Shown here: one piece after another, positions 23,825 through 37,900 of the stretch
Layout of the letters: each line of letters begins with the position of its first letter
How positions within the stretch are numbered: position 1 is the stretch's first letter
NCBI RefSeq assembly: GCF_003576645.1
Contig: NC_044918.1
Coordinates: 26,539,307 to 26,603,306, forward strand
Length of the DNA stretch: 64,000 nt
DNA from: Ipomoea triloba
Lineage: Eukaryota; Streptophyta; Magnoliopsida; Solanales; Convolvulaceae
Direction of reading: 5' to 3'
Made by a program: the position numbers and the translations under genes
The notes under the pieces: model-generated
Told to the model about the DNA's origin: nothing
The model's database searches: none
The model's input: the letters and a program-made list of their open reading frames with translations, nothing else

Positions 23825-24875
23825 TAGGGGTGTAAACGAGCCAAGCCGAGCTCGAGCCTAGGGTGGCTCGAGCTCGTTAAGGAAGGCTCGGCTCGAGTTC
23901 GAGCTCGAGCTCGATCGAGCTCAAGCTCGGCAATTTTCGAGCTGCTCGAGTTCAGCTCGAGCAGCTTAATTATTCGAGCTCGAGCTCGAGCTCGAGTTCG
24001 AGCTTGAATTCAAGCGCGGGTTTATGCTCGAACTCAAGTTCGAGTCCAATTTTGAGCTCGGATTTAACTTTTTTGATTTTAAATTCATGTTTCAATTAAA
24101 AATAAACTATAATGTTATATATATATNNNNNNNNNNNNNNNNNNNNNNNNNNNNNNNNNNNNNNNNNNNNNNNNNNNNNNNNNNNNNNNNNNNNNNNNNN
24201 NNNNNNNNNNNNNNNNNNNNNNNNNNNNNNNNNNNNNNNNNNNNNNNNNNNNNNNNNNNNNNNNNNNNNNNNNNNNNNNNNNNNNNNNNNNNNNNNNNNN
24301 NNNNNNNNNNNNNNNNNNNNNNNNNNNNNNNNNNNNNNNNNNNNNNNNNNNNNNNNNNNNNNNNNNNNNNNNNNNNNNNNNNNNNNNNNNNNNNNNNNNN
24401 NNNNNNNNNNNNNNNNNNNNNNNNNNNNNNNNNNNNNNNNNNNNNNNNNNNNNNNNNNNNNNNNNNNNNNNNNNNNNNNNNNNNNNNNNNNNNNNNNNNN
24501 NNNNNNNNNNNNNNNNNNNNNNNNNNNNNNNNNNNNNNNNNNNNNNNNNNNNNNNNNNNNNNNNNNNNNNNNNNNNNNNNNNNNNNNNNNNNNNNNNNNN
24601 NNNNNNNNNNNNNNNNNNNNNNNNNNNNNNNNNNNNNNNNNNNNNNNNNNNNNNNNNNNNNNNNNNNNNNNNNNNNNNNNNNNNNNNNNNNNNNNNNNNN
24701 NNNNNNNNNNNNNNNNNNNNNNNNNNNNNNNNNNNNNNNNNNNNNNNNNNNNNNNNNNNNNNNNNNNNNNNNNNNNNNNNNNNNNNNNNNNNNNNNNNNN
24801 NNNNNNNNNNNNNNNNNNNNNNNNNNNNNNNNNNNNNNNNNNNNNNNNNNNNNNNNNNNNNNNNNNNNNNNNNNN

Positions 24876-24945
<70 letters not shown>

Positions 24946-25131
24946 GCTCGCGAGCAGCTCGTCGAGCCACGAGCCTAAGACACTAGAGCTAGAGCTTGAC
25001 TCGATTATTAAATGAGCCGCTCGAGCTCGAATTTGACTGAGCTCGAGCCGAGCTTTGACCGAGCTCGAGCTGAGCTTTGACTGAGCGGCTCGCGAGCTGC
25101 TCGCGAGCCGCTCGGCTCATTTACACCCCTA
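23825..25131. mobile_element. hAT-like element rich in GAGCTCGAGC repeats
   Basis: The left end TAGGGGTGTAAACGAGCC and the inverse of the right end (TAGGGGTGTAAATGAGCC) match, and the 8-bp duplication CTTTCAAA flanks both sides (23817-23824 and 25132-25139), as expected for hAT transposition. Both shoulders are dense in GCTCGAGCTCGAG-type palindromic words. No transposase is visible, but 749 bp of the centre are unread. It lies about 360 bp upstream of the methyltransferase start codon. Confidence 0.8.
24127..24875. other. Assembly gap (N)
   Basis: 749 undetermined bases, bordered on the right by about 33 TA units and on the left by a short TA run; the gap was probably caused by the TA repeat. 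Apparent ORFs across it are artefacts. Confidence 1.
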
Positions 25132-25492
25132 CTTTCAAATAAGAGAATCGTATTTTTACCATTCCGCTACCTTTTTCCGTGCCTCTTTTTCCATTATGAA
25201 CTTATGATTTAATTAGCAAAAAAAATTGCCAGTTTGGCAGTTTGCCACCTTCTTTTCTGGGAACCAAAGCAGAAAGCACCCTAGAAAAACGAAAGGGTAT
25301 TTATGAAATATCGAGTGGAAAAAATTCAATTCAATTTTTTTTTTTAAAATATTCAGATTTCAGAGTGAATTGTTATTTATTAGGTAGGGGAGCATATTTG
25401 CTAGCCTGAAGATTGAAGGGGATTTCCAATCAACAGGTTGAACGGTAGCAGCATACTCTGTCGGAGATACAGTCGGAGAGGGGTCGTCGGAA

Positions 25493-28400
25493 ATGTTGAA
25501 CACCGAAGCCGAAGCCGAAGAAGTGGAGCGTCGGAGGAAACTCGAAGAAGCCTTAGAAGTTAAAGCCCTAAGGCGCATCATTAGCGCATTCATCAAGTAT
25601 GTACTCACGTATATATACTGTATATGCACGTTTTAAATGTGAATAAAAAATCAAAAATAATTCTCAAGTATTTTGCGTTTGATAGTAATAGGATTAACAT
25701 CTCGATGCCTCATCAATTACCTATACCCAGGGGTTTAAGGATTAAACCTTGTTCTTCTGTTCAGTAGTTGGTCTATTGTTATTCAATTTTTTTTTTTTTT
25801 TTTTAAATTTTTTTGTGGGAATGTCAGTACATTGAATATTCGTGTTCTAGATAGTTTTCTCTGGTCTATTTACTCTAGTAATCATGGTGCTCTGTGCCAT
25901 TGGCAATTGCATGTTAAAGTCTACAGTTTTGGTACTTTTACCTGTTAACGTCTTGAACAAATTGCTTTGCAGCTATCCTGAAGCTTCGGAAGAAGATATA
26001 AAAAGATATGAAAGATCTTTCAGAAAGTTACCACAAGCACACAAGGTACTGTATTGCACCCTGTAAATTTCATATTGTTTAAGTCTTTTTGCATGTAATG
26101 CTTTCATGATCACCTGTCCATTAGCTTTACAAACTAAAATGTATGTTTGGCAAATTAATTCTGCTTTTTCACATTTTGTAGAATGCATGCTTCATGCTTG
26201 ATGTTTTTAGTTTTTAGCTTACTGGTGTCAGGTTAAAAAGTAACTTAAAGTCTTGGCACCCAAGACATTTAAATGGGTAGACTGCTTTTCTTTTTCCATT
26301 AGTGCTGGTTGTTTGTGTTTTCCTTTTTATATACATTTTCATTATTTTGCATGTAGAGTTTGTGTTCTCCTGATCACTGCTTTTCTTTTTCCATTAGTGC
26401 TGGTTGTTTGTGTTTTCCTTTTTATATACATTTTTATTATTTTGCATGTAGAGTTTGTGTTCTCCTGATCAACTGAATGAATATTCAGTGCGTAGTGAAC
26501 TTCACTCATCTCCTCTCTTTCCAAACAAACTAAGCCCACAACTTGTAGTTAATCTGATACCCGCCATGACCTGTTTAGCAACTTACCACTTTTGTTATAC
26601 TGAGTATTGGCTATAGAGTTTCATATCATCCCTCAAAGAATTACAGAAAGTGGTGCTCTAGAAAATTGCACCTTTTTGATTCCTATTAATTATTGTACTT
26701 TCCTCTTCTTTTCAATTTTCAATTCTCTTCTTCGTGCTGTGGGGTTGAGGTGGATTTGGCATGAGAGATGAACCATAGTTTCAGGTGTTATTACTAGTTC
26801 AGCTACTTCCTTGCCTAGCAAGCCATTTTAATGAAGCCTTCAATATAAATTAATGGAGTTCTTAGGAGTAGTAATACTGTATATTATTTAAATTATAGAA
26901 CGATGACCATTATGAGCAATATTTTTAATAAGATAGGTGGAATTCAAGCGTACAGGAGAAGACTGTTTATAGCTTGCATTAGAGGCAGATATATACTGAC
27001 TACTAGCAATCATTTATTTGGACAGTAATCTCACCTGAAACATGCCAGAAAGAAGCCTGAAATGTGGCTGTGATACCATGATAAGAATTAATGAGTTCAG
27101 AGGTCAACAGTTGGCAAAGATCTGCCACCTGCCAGAAATGTGGAAGCTGCAATTAAAGAACATATGGCAATAACTAGAGATTGACAGATAAAATATTATA
27201 ATAGAAGATTTAAAGGATTGCTTGATTACTTGATTGGATAGTTTACAAGAGCCTAGTATTTATAGGCAAAGAAAGGTACATAATAGAGCTTAGATTCATA
27301 ACTCTTTGTTTGACCACACTTGATGATTAAGTGATGTTGACTCTTAAACTCTTAGTTTTCCTACAATAATTTTTCCTGCATGTTTCTTTGAAGTTTGATG
27401 TCCATGTTATTTGTTTCAATTTTGTTTTCTAAATCTAGATTTTTCTGATTAATGTATGTTATTTTACAGGTTATCCTATCTCATCTCCCTTTGAAGTTTC
27501 AGAAACTTAGATGGTAAATATATTTGTCTTATTTTATATTAAAGGTGATACTGTTTTTTCATACTTAACGAACTAAAGTTTATTTCATTCAAAAACTATT
27601 AAATCAATCTTCTTCACAAGTTCTCAAGAATGGGATGGTTGCTTTGGTAGTGACAAGCCTATTAAATTACTGTTAGTCTTGAGTTAGCTGCCAGAGGCTA
27701 GTCACAATAGTGACCTGGTAACTGTGCATGTAATTGCTTTCAGAATATTGGCTGTGTTGATTTGGATACACTCTCTCTCTCTCTCTAGTTCAGTGGATAA
27801 GTTTGAATCTAATAAGAAGGGAGCGGTACAAGGGAGAGGACTGAATGTGATATGACATGAAATAAAATAATGGAAGTCTTGTTTGTAATGGTTAAGACAC
27901 TGGATACTTAACATGACCTTTTTCTATCCATGTAAATCATCTTCCACTTCCAAAGTTATGATTTAATTTCAATCCCATATGTGACTCTAAAAGAAGAGGT
28001 TAGTTTTAATAAACATAATTTATTCTGTGCTACAAGTAGTTTTTTTTTACTGGGCTCCATGTTATATAACTCATTGTGCTCAAAAATAAGCTGAAACATA
28101 CTAAGTTAGTAAGTTACTAATCAGTGTATTTTGCTGATTCAAGTTAATTATCTCTTTATACTGCAGGTGTATTGCTCAAAATTCATATTTCATATTTGAA
28201 ATGCTTAAGGTGATTTGTGATATCATTAGCACTTTTTTCCCCCCTTTTCCTACCGTTCCACAAATTTGGTTTGTTATAATTTTGTTTGGTTTCTGGTTCT
28301 TGGAGGTGCATTTGAGGACAATGTTCATTGCTCATTGCTTGGCAGGCATTTGAGCCCCCACTAGATTTGAGCCAGGATACTGATATTTGTGAAGACCAAC

Positions 28401-31400
28401 ATCTAGATAACATCACAACTAGATGTTGTGGACTGAACTGTAAGGAATCTGTTAAACCAAGCTCTGAGGAACATGGGGGTGGTATTTCTGGGACATGTGT
28501 TGCTATTAAGGTCTCTCCATTGTCTTCCATTCTTTTCGAGAATATCTTGAAGTTGAAGTCTTTATTGCTTCCTTTTATTTTGTGTTCTCAATGAACTTAA
28601 CCTTTGTAGACCACCACAGGAGGAGAAAATTGAGCATTCAAATGAGTTGAATGATGTGAGTTTAAGCAGTGGTTTAAAACATCAGAATAACACAAATAGT
28701 GTTGGCGATGATTGGTGTAAGGAATTCCAAGATCTGGGGAAACAATTTCCTTCTGCTAGTTGCAATGAGAATGTAAGTTCTAACTATAAGTTCCTAAGAT
28801 ATACCACGTGTGCGGGTGCTAGATTAAAAGAGTGATAAGAATTTTGAAAAGTCTACTACAAACTATATTAATCCATTCATGAGAAGGTGTAGCTTCTTCT
28901 TTAGAACTAAAGCTCTTATAAAGTCATGATTATTCTTGTATCAATTTTGAAGCATGATGGGAAAAGTTGTATTCTTAAGGCTAAAAGAAAAACAAGACAG
29001 AATATAGACCCCACCAAATTACCAATTATAAAATTTCCCTGTCATCTTCTCTTTAATCAGTATTACCCTATTTCCTTATCTCTTTTTTTCCTTTGCAAAT
29101 GATTTCTGTTTCAGATTTCTTCATCGTCTCCTGGATGGTTGAGCCCATTGTCACAGTCACATGTTCCATTAGTAGATGTAGATAAGGTATATGTTTCTTT
29201 GTCTCATGTTATTTACAATTATTAGCTGACATATTAGACTACCCAAATCATAGGCAATATTGGGTTAATGCATTTAAGATTTGTGTTCATTTTGCTTTCT
29301 CAAGTATTGTTGCTCTGGATAATAAAATACAAGGAAGTGGACATAGAGAAAATCGCATCCTCCCCTCCGGCCTCCCCCCTCCTCTCTTTCCTCCCAAGGG
29401 TTAATGCATCAACTTTACATGTACTTATGAAACTTTATACTTTGGTAATCTATTCATCATCTTTGTTTTTCTTTCTTAACTTAATCATCATTGCCAGGTC
29501 AGGTGTATTATAAGAAATATTGTAAGAGATTGGGCAGCTGAGGTATTTGTGGTTCTTCATCCTTTTCACTCATCACTTTTGTTGCAGTCCCTCTGCCCCA
29601 TTCATTTTGTGTGATCTATTTTTTTGGAGTCAGTTTGTTCAGTACTTACATAAAAATAAATTTGACTCAAGAAACATTAACTAGAAATTTTAAATAAATA
29701 TGGTTTAGACTTTAGAACATGAGCCAAAGTTTACATTCTTGACTCTTGAGAAGTGAAAATAAACAAAATAAATAGGACAAATGGAATAGGAAAAAGGGTC
29801 AAATATTCCATTCTTGTTTATAAGGAGAAATACCCTTCCCATGTTCATCCAGGTGGGGAACCATGAAGGAAAACAAATAAATATTTAGTGCTTGTTTGAC
29901 CTGCAGTTTACTGTCTCTTATCTACTGCAAGAAGCTATAAGCTGGGTCAAACCGTGTTTCCCACAAAGTGCTAATGAGAGGCAATTTGCATCTCTTTTGA
30001 GAAGCCCAAATTTGAGGCTTCTTCTTCTTCTTCTTTTGCATCTCTTTTGAGAAGCCCAACAAATTTTCTTCTTCTTCTTCTTCTTTGATAAACGGGCTTA
30101 GGGTTTCAACACTCCCCCTCAAGTTGGAGAGTATAGATCATATGCTCCAAGCTTGTTACAAATATACCCAACTCTAGGATGGCATATGGAGTATGGTTGT
30201 TAAGTACGGAGGATGGCATGCGATTGATCAAGTAACAAGCAGTAAGAATAGCATCAACCCAAAATTGGGGAGGAACATGAAAATGTAATAACATAGTGCA
30301 AACAATTTCTACTAAATGCCTGTTTTTCCTCTTAGCAACCCCATTTTGCTGAGGTGTGTAAACACATGACCTTTGATGTAACATACCCTGAGATGTCATA
30401 TAAGATTGAAAAGAGTTGGAGAGATACTCCTTGGCATTGTGACTACGTAAAACACGGATGAGTTTACCAAATTGAGTTTGTATTTTCGCACAGAAATTTT
30501 GAAAAATCTGGAATAATTCAGAACGATCTTTGATAAGGAAAACCCAAGTACATCTCGAATAATCATCAATAAAGGTTACAAAATAATGGAAACCCAAAGT
30601 AGAACTGACTCGAAAAGGACCCCAAACATCTGTATGAACTAAATCAAAGAGGGGCATATGATATGATTCAGTAGTTTGACTACGCGTCACAGGTCTGTGG
30701 TTAACAGATGAAAAGGGTTTACCTATGGTGGCTGATAATAGAGAGAGAGAGAGAAGTTGGTGGAAGAAACTTCCTTTTGATTTTATTCAATTCCAACTTG
30801 CCAAGACAATCTAATACTCTCCCTATATATAGGAGTTAAAAGCTTTAGACATAAGGAAACAATATTCTAAAATATGCTTACCTAAAGTAAAATAGGCAAC
30901 TACTAATAAACTAGGAAATAAGATAACTAAGTATATTGGTAGTAGAATCTGTATTGTATCATTACACCCTTCCCGGAGATCAAGCTTGTCCTCAAGCTTG
31001 AAGCAGGTGACAACGTTCAGGTTGAATTCAGGTGATTCCATCTCGGGCGTTCATCTCCGTGGATGCAAGCCAAGCAGGTGGTTCTTCACCATCATCTAAT
31101 GTCCACAACATAAAAAGGTGGCGGCATTTATGACCGGGAAAAAATCGCTCATCGCAGTTATAACACAATTTTTTGGCATCTCTCTCGGCTTTTTCTGATG
31201 GTGATAAGAATTTATACGGAGGTCGAGGTGATTTGGTGTGGTTGGTTGGTTGTTGTGGGGGTAGTGAGACACGGGCAGAGGGAAGGTGTGCGGTAGGGTG
31301 TGGATCCTTGTTTGTTGTTTTGGCAGGTAGAAGGCCTAATACGTGACACTTTCGGTAGAAGTCACGGGCTGTATTAATGGCTTCGTTTAGAGAACTAGGC

Positions 31401-34400
31401 TTGGTCCTTTCTACATCAATCCGAAGTACCTCGTGTAGACCACCGGTAAAAAGATCGACACGTTGGGCTGGGAGTACTGTGCTTGCACGTGCCAGGTGAA
31501 CCCGAAAGTCGTTGACATAATCATCAATGTGCCTGCTGGACTGAAAGAGCAGCTTCAGTTCGCCTAGTGGATTAATGCTTTGAGGTGGCCGAAAACTCAA
31601 ACAACACTCTTCCTTAAACGATGCCCAGGAAGTAAACGGTGACACCGCAATTTCAGAATGGTACCACAGTTGGGCCTCGCCAATCATGTGGTGTGCTGCC
31701 AGAGGAACACGTTCGTGGTCTGGTGTGTCGGCATGGCGAAACGAAGACTCACAACGAAGTAGCCAAACCATAGGGTCTTCCTCGCCTGAAAACAAAGGGA
31801 ATTCGACCTTGGGATACCGGGAAAAATGATAGGAGTGATCCCCTATGTCTGCTATAGTAGATATCCCTTCGGTGGGAACGGTGGTAACGGAGTCCTCCTC
31901 CTGAACTGGCTGTTTACCGAGGTTGGTGAGTAGCTGTTGGACCAGTTTCTCCAAGTTGGCCAGAGAAGCTGCCTGTGCATGAGAAGATGCGGACAAGGAG
32001 GCGACAGTAGTGGACAAGTTCTCAATTTTGTCATGCTGTAATTCCAAAGCTTTGACAGATTTCTGCAAAGCTTTGATGGCTGATTCGATGTTCAAATCAG
32101 TACCCATGACGCCGACAACGGGAACCAGATGATATGATTCAGTAGTTTGACTACGCGTTACAGGTTTGTGGTTACAGATGAAAAGGGTTTACCTATGGTG
32201 GCTGATAATAGAGAGAGAGAGAAGTTGGTGGAAGAAACTTCCTTTTGATTTTATTCAATTCCAACTTGCCAAGACAATCTAATACTCTCCCTATATATAG
32301 GAGTTAAAAACTTAAGACATAAGGAAACAATATTCTAAAATATGCTTACCTAAAGTAAAATAGGCAACTACTAATAAACTAGGAAATAAGATAACTAAGT
32401 ATATTGGTAGCAGAATCTGTATTGTATCAACATAGCCCGATTATTGACTCTCCTTGGAAAAGACTGTCGTGATTGTTTTCCAAGGTGACACGACTCACAA
32501 TCTAAAGGCTCAACAGAAAGACCTGGAACCATCCGTCGAAGTTTGGAGAGACTAGGATGGCCAAAACGGCTATGGATAAACATAGGAGAATCTGTGGATG
32601 CACAGGCAGCAACACCACCATGCAGTGACTCAAGCCCGGTGCCAATAACCTTCCCCGTATTGCGATCCTGCACAACAACCGAATCAGCACAAAAGGTTAT
32701 AGAGCAATTAAGGGTACGGGTGATTTTACTCACAGAAATAAGGTTGAAAGGACTATTAGGGACATATAACATAGACTTTAAGGGAAAAGATGGCATAGGA
32801 GAAGCCTGACCAACACCAACAGCTGGTGTTTGATGACCATTAGCTAAGGTAACCATGGGTAAAGCTTTAGACTTAGAAACATTAGACATAAGAGATACAT
32901 TACCAGAAATGTGATCTGAGGCACCCGAGTCCAGTATCTAAGTATTAGGTGTACTAGTGTGAGAGAGACAAATAAGAGAGGAGGTACCAGTATTGGGAGA
33001 AGGTGTGGGAGTGACATATCGGGATGCTTTAAACTGGAGGTACTCTTCATAGTCACTAGGGGTGAAACTCACACTATGAGCCTCCGAACCAGTGGCCTGT
33101 ACCACATTAACAGAACGTGGAGGTCTGCCATGTAACTTGTGGCAGCGATCCTTGGTGTGACCTACCTTGTTGCAATATTCACATCGAGAACGGTTGCCAC
33201 GACGACCACCATTACTACTAGTATTTCCAGAAAGCCCTTTATCTGTAGCTCGAGATGCCAAAACGGATGAATCCAATAGGCTCAATTGTAGGAGCAGATG
33301 CAACTCTGAGCCGTCTAGCAGCAGTTTCAGTCAAGGTAGGTACAGTAGGACTTGCCAGAATCTGATCACGAACATGAGCCAGATCAGGATGAAGGGTAGC
33401 CAGAGCAAACACCATGAAAAACTTGTCACATTGCTTAACGTGACCATCAACAGTCTTTTCATGTGGCATTAGGTTATTGTATTCTTGCTGTAAAGCTTCA
33501 ATCCGACCTAAAAATTCAGGCATACCCATATCAGCAGTCTCACGGAAATTGAGCATATTTGAGATCAGTGAATAAAGTCCTTGTACATCATTGGTGTATA
33601 GAGACTTTGCTTTATTCCAAACATCATAGCAAGTCTCATATGCCTTGTAAAATGTTATGGAGTTTAGGATCAATGGACTACCATAACATATTACATAATA
33701 AGGTATCCACCTTCTCCCAGTCACTTTTGTTTTTAACAATGTCATCCACCTTCGTTTCTAAATGGGTAAACACACCTTGGCCTTTGAACCAAAGTTTAAC
33801 AGATGCAGCCCAAGACGCATAGTTCTCACTCCCAACCAACTTATCCATAGTAATAGTTGGAAAGGAAATAAAAGAAGTTGAAGATGATGCCATATTAAAG
33901 AAAAGAAAGTAAAAGCAATCTGTTCCAGGAGGTCGCTGGAAAACTTCGACGGTGGCTCGAAAACGGCAGCGGCGACCGGCGGTCGGCGGTGGTGACTGGA
34001 GAAGGCAGACAACACAGGTCGAAGCATCTCCTCAAGGTGAGTCCAATGGTGGCAGTGGCGTCTTGATCGGAGACCGGAGAACGGAGATCTGGCCGAAAAA
34101 CAGTGAAGCTTCCTGGCGACGGCGGTGGCGGACGGCGACCGGACTTCAACTCCCTGGCTTGCGACGAGGTTCCTAGGCGGCTTGTGGTGTTGGTTTGGGA
34201 GAAAAACCACAAGGCAAAGATGGAACGAAAAACAGTCGATGGTCCTGTGGTAGCGGCGCATGGAAAAAAAAGGGTATTTAGGGTTTAAGGTTTTGGCTCT
34301 GATACCATGTTAAAGTTGTAAAGAACAGAGATTTCATATATTTCACATATCAAGAACCGTATAGACTGCCACTATTTATGCATAAATAATGTATAGCCTA

Positions 34401-34939
34401 AAGGGCCTATTGATAAACGGGCTTAGGGTTTCAACATTTTTTATTTAAAGAAAAGCTCTTTTTGGGGAGGCACTAACCATTGATAAAAATTTTATATTCC
34501 AAAATTAGCCTAATCCATTCTAAATAATTATGAAGAAATATATTCTGAAAAGTTCTTATTATAAATCCTTTTTTATTTTTCCTCTTATCTAGTTGGGCTA
34601 AACATGCATTGAGTGCATTTTGTTTTGGTGTATGCTTACAGGGGCAAAAGGAACGTGATCAATGCTACAAGCCGATCCTGGAAGAACTTGAAAGACTGTT
34701 TCCTAATCGTTGCAAGGAAAGGTGTGTTACTATATTCCTTCTTATGAGTAACCATGTATGCCCTATTTTTATCAGTTGGTGAATACTGAAATTGCTGTTC
34801 TTCGTTGGCTAGTCCTCCAACCTGTTTAGTTCCTGGTGCTGGACTTGGAAGGCTTGCTTTGGAAATTTCTTGTCTTGGTAAGCTTATTTGTTTGTGTGGC
34901 AGTTACTTATTATGGATTCTGAATGTTACCATCACATTC

Positions 34940-34985
<46 letters not shown>

Positions 34986-37900
34986 ATTATTATTATTATT
35001 ATTAATTTTTTTTTATATCTAACAGGATTTGTGAGTCAAGGAAATGAATTTTCATACTACATGATGATCTGCTCCAGTTTTATTCTTAATGTGTAAGAAT
35101 GTATTAAATATTAATCATCCATTATTCAACAAAATCTTGGTGTTGTAGTTCTGATGTTGGGTTGCTTTTTGTTTTATTAGCACTCAAACCGCCAAGGAGT
35201 GGACCATCTTTCCTTGGATACACAGCAATTGCAATTCACTTTCAGATAATGATCAGCTTCGCCCTGTGTCAATTCCAGATATTCACCCTGCTAGGTTTTT
35301 ATCATTTGTTTGCCACATATCATATTCATCTTTCAGCTTATATATCCTATCAGTGAATCTCCTTGTCTATACAAGACCTAAATCCAACTTATGATTTATC
35401 TTTTTTCATTGTGGATATTCAGTTTTATTCTTAGTTTCTTACATGGGAAACTTTTGATTTATCTTTGTAGAACGTGAACTGTGTGTATTTACTGATGAAA
35501 AGGAACACTGTACAAGTAGCTATTTATACAAGCTAGAATGGTATCAGCCAAGCACCTCAACCACTCATTTTAAATTCAAAATGAGTAGATGAGAGCAATT
35601 CTCTCAACTCTCCTTAATATCTCTAACAGTCCCCTTCAAGTTGGAGCATAGATAACGACAATGCGCAGCTTGTTACATATATAAATAACCCGACTCCTAC
35701 CAAGCCCCTTTGTAAATAGGTCAGCCAGCTGATCACCACTAAGAACATGTATAGTAGATATCAACCCTTGTTGCACCTTTTCTCGTATATAGTGGCAATC
35801 AACTTCAATATGCTTAGCCCACTCTTGGAAGATAGGGTTATTTGTAATGTGTATCGTAGCACAGTTATCACATCACAACTTCACTAGCAACTTCATCTCC
35901 ACACCAACTTCACTCAAGATATTGTGCATCCAGACTATTTCACTCGTCACATGAGCCATAGCCCGGTACTTTGACTTTGCACTAGACCCTGCCACAACAC
36001 TATGTTTCTTGCTCCCACGAAACTAGATTGCCTCCTACAAACACACAGTACCCCGTCATAGACCTTTTGTCACTATGTGACCCAGCTCAATCAGCATCAG
36101 AAAATGCCTCAATATCTGCGTGTCCATGATTAACATACAGAATCCCTTTTCCAGGAACACTCTTTAGATACTTCACGATTTGGATAGCTGCTTCCTAGTG
36201 AGTCTGCGTTGGTGCACTCATAAATTGGCTCACCATGCTTACTGAAGAAGCAATATTCGGACGGGTAATTGTGAGGTAATTAAGCTTCCTACCAACCTCC
36301 TATACCTCTTTGGATTTTCAAAGGTTTCTCCCTTTCCAGCCACAAGTTTGACCCCTTGATCCATGGGAGACTCACACAGCTTCAATCCCAGAAACCCAGT
36401 CCTCAAGTAGGTCTAAAACATATTTCCTTTGTGAAAGAAATATGCCTTTCCTGGAGCAAGCAACCTCAATGCCTAGGAAATATTTTAGAACTCCTAGATC
36501 TTTAGTATGCAAGAACCCAAGGAAGGATTTAAGGGCATCAATTCCACCTACATCATCGCCTGTGATTACTATGTCATTCATATACACTATAAACAAAACA
36601 CAACCATAGTATGCTTATAAAAAAAGCATGATCACACGCACTTCTCTGCATCCCAAGCTTGATGACTGCACTGCTAAATCTACCAAACCACGCACGTGGT
36701 GACTGTTTCAAACCGTAAAGAGATTTCTTCAGTTTGTACACTTTCCCAGACTCCCCCTGAGCAACAAACCTAGGTGGTTGTTCCATATAGACTTCCTCAG
36801 ATAAATCACCATGCATAAAGGCATTCTTCACATCTAATTGGTACAAAGGCTAATGATTAGTAGCAGCTAAAGAAATTAATATACGGACATAAGTCAATTT
36901 TGCCACTGGGGGAAAACGTCTTTGTATAATCTATACCATACGTCTGTGCATAACCCTTAGCCACCAAGCGTGCCTTCAATCTAGCAACAGAGCCGTCAAG
37001 GTTCATTTTAACCACATAAACCCACTTACACCCAATAGCAACCTTACCAGCCCGGAGATCAACAAGATCCCAAGTTTGATTCTCCTCAAGAGTTGTCATT
37101 TCTTCTACCATTACATGCCTCCAGCCATCATGAGACAGAGCCTGACTTTGGGATCAAGATAGAATCTAATTGAGTCACAAAAGCACGTGAAGAAGACGAC
37201 AAGCGGGTATATGACACAAAAGAAGAAAGGGGATGAACACAACGATGTTTACCTTTTCAAAGGGCAATAAGGAGATCCATATCTGTTGACGAAGATTCTG
37301 GCAAGGCAGGACTCTTGGTGGAACTGCTTGTGCATCAACGTCTCTTTGCCTTCTGTGATACACTTGTGTAATAGGGGGCCTAGGTCCAGACTCAAACAAG
37401 GAGGAAGGGATAGTAATAGTGTATGTAAAGAAATCATCCGTCAATGAAACGAAACTACAATCGCAGACACCCCCACTAAACACTGTATCCTTAAAGAAAG
37501 TGAAATCAGCGGAAACTAAGTAAGGTCCCAAATCTGGAGAATAACACCGGTACCCTTTCTGAGTACTTGGATAATCCAAGATAATGCACTTTAGAGACTT
37601 AGGATCAAGTTTCCCTCTTTGAGAACGGACGTCCTGAACAAATCAAGTGCAACCAAACACTTTTGGAGGTAAGGGGAACGCCAGGCTAGATGGATGAACA
37701 AGACAATATGGAACTTGGCCTTGGAGGACTCTTGAAGGCAAACAATTAATTAAGAAGGAAGTTGTATGAACAACATTTGCCCAGAACACTTTTGGATACT
37801 TTCATTTGAAACAATAAAGCTCGAACAACCTCTAACAGATGGCAATTTTTACGTTCTGCCATACCATTCTATTGAGGAGTGCTGGCACACGGAAACTGGT

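Larger units (their letters stand above)
30086..34436 (-). mobile_element. Copia element A in intron 8, deleted and nested
   Basis: It is read on the minus strand. The 5' LTR is 34317-34436 (120 bp, TGTTGAAACCC to TTCTTTACA), followed by the primer site TGGTATCAGAGCC (plus 34295-34307, initiator-tRNA type). The 3' LTR is cut to 26 bp (30086-30111), preceded by a purine tract TTGAGGGGGAG. Inside are Gag, protease, GAG-pre-integrase and integrase pieces, but RT and RNase H are gone: integrase runs directly into the last residues of Pol. A gag-only Ty3 element (30659-32429) sits within it. The truncated side abuts CTT repeats at 30016-30085. The target duplication is lost. Confidence 0.85.

Noticed and set aside
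24024..24986. Three long ORFs over the N gap on both strands
   Set aside because: They consist almost entirely of undetermined bases and TA repeats; no protein evidence.
25441..25456. AACGGTAGCAGCAT as the missing right end of the CACTA element at 21203
   Set aside because: It matches the subterminal motif only by about ten bases, lacks the CACTA terminus, and lies in the 5' UTR of the methyltransferase gene.
28328..28594. Stand-alone 88-codon gene
   Set aside because: It is exon 5 of the methyltransferase gene read through its donor site; the phase with exons 4 and 6 is decisive.
31028..32107. Gag ORF as part of Copia A
   Set aside because: Its domain is of Ty3 type and it is enclosed by its own LTR pair, so it belongs to the nested element.
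33952..34288. GC-rich plus-strand ORFs (GGGDWRRQ...)
   Set aside because: They lie antisense in the leader of Copia A; no family and no upstream signals.
35162..35356. 64-codon ORF with hydrophobic segments
   Set aside because: Wrong frame over exon 12 of the methyltransferase gene.
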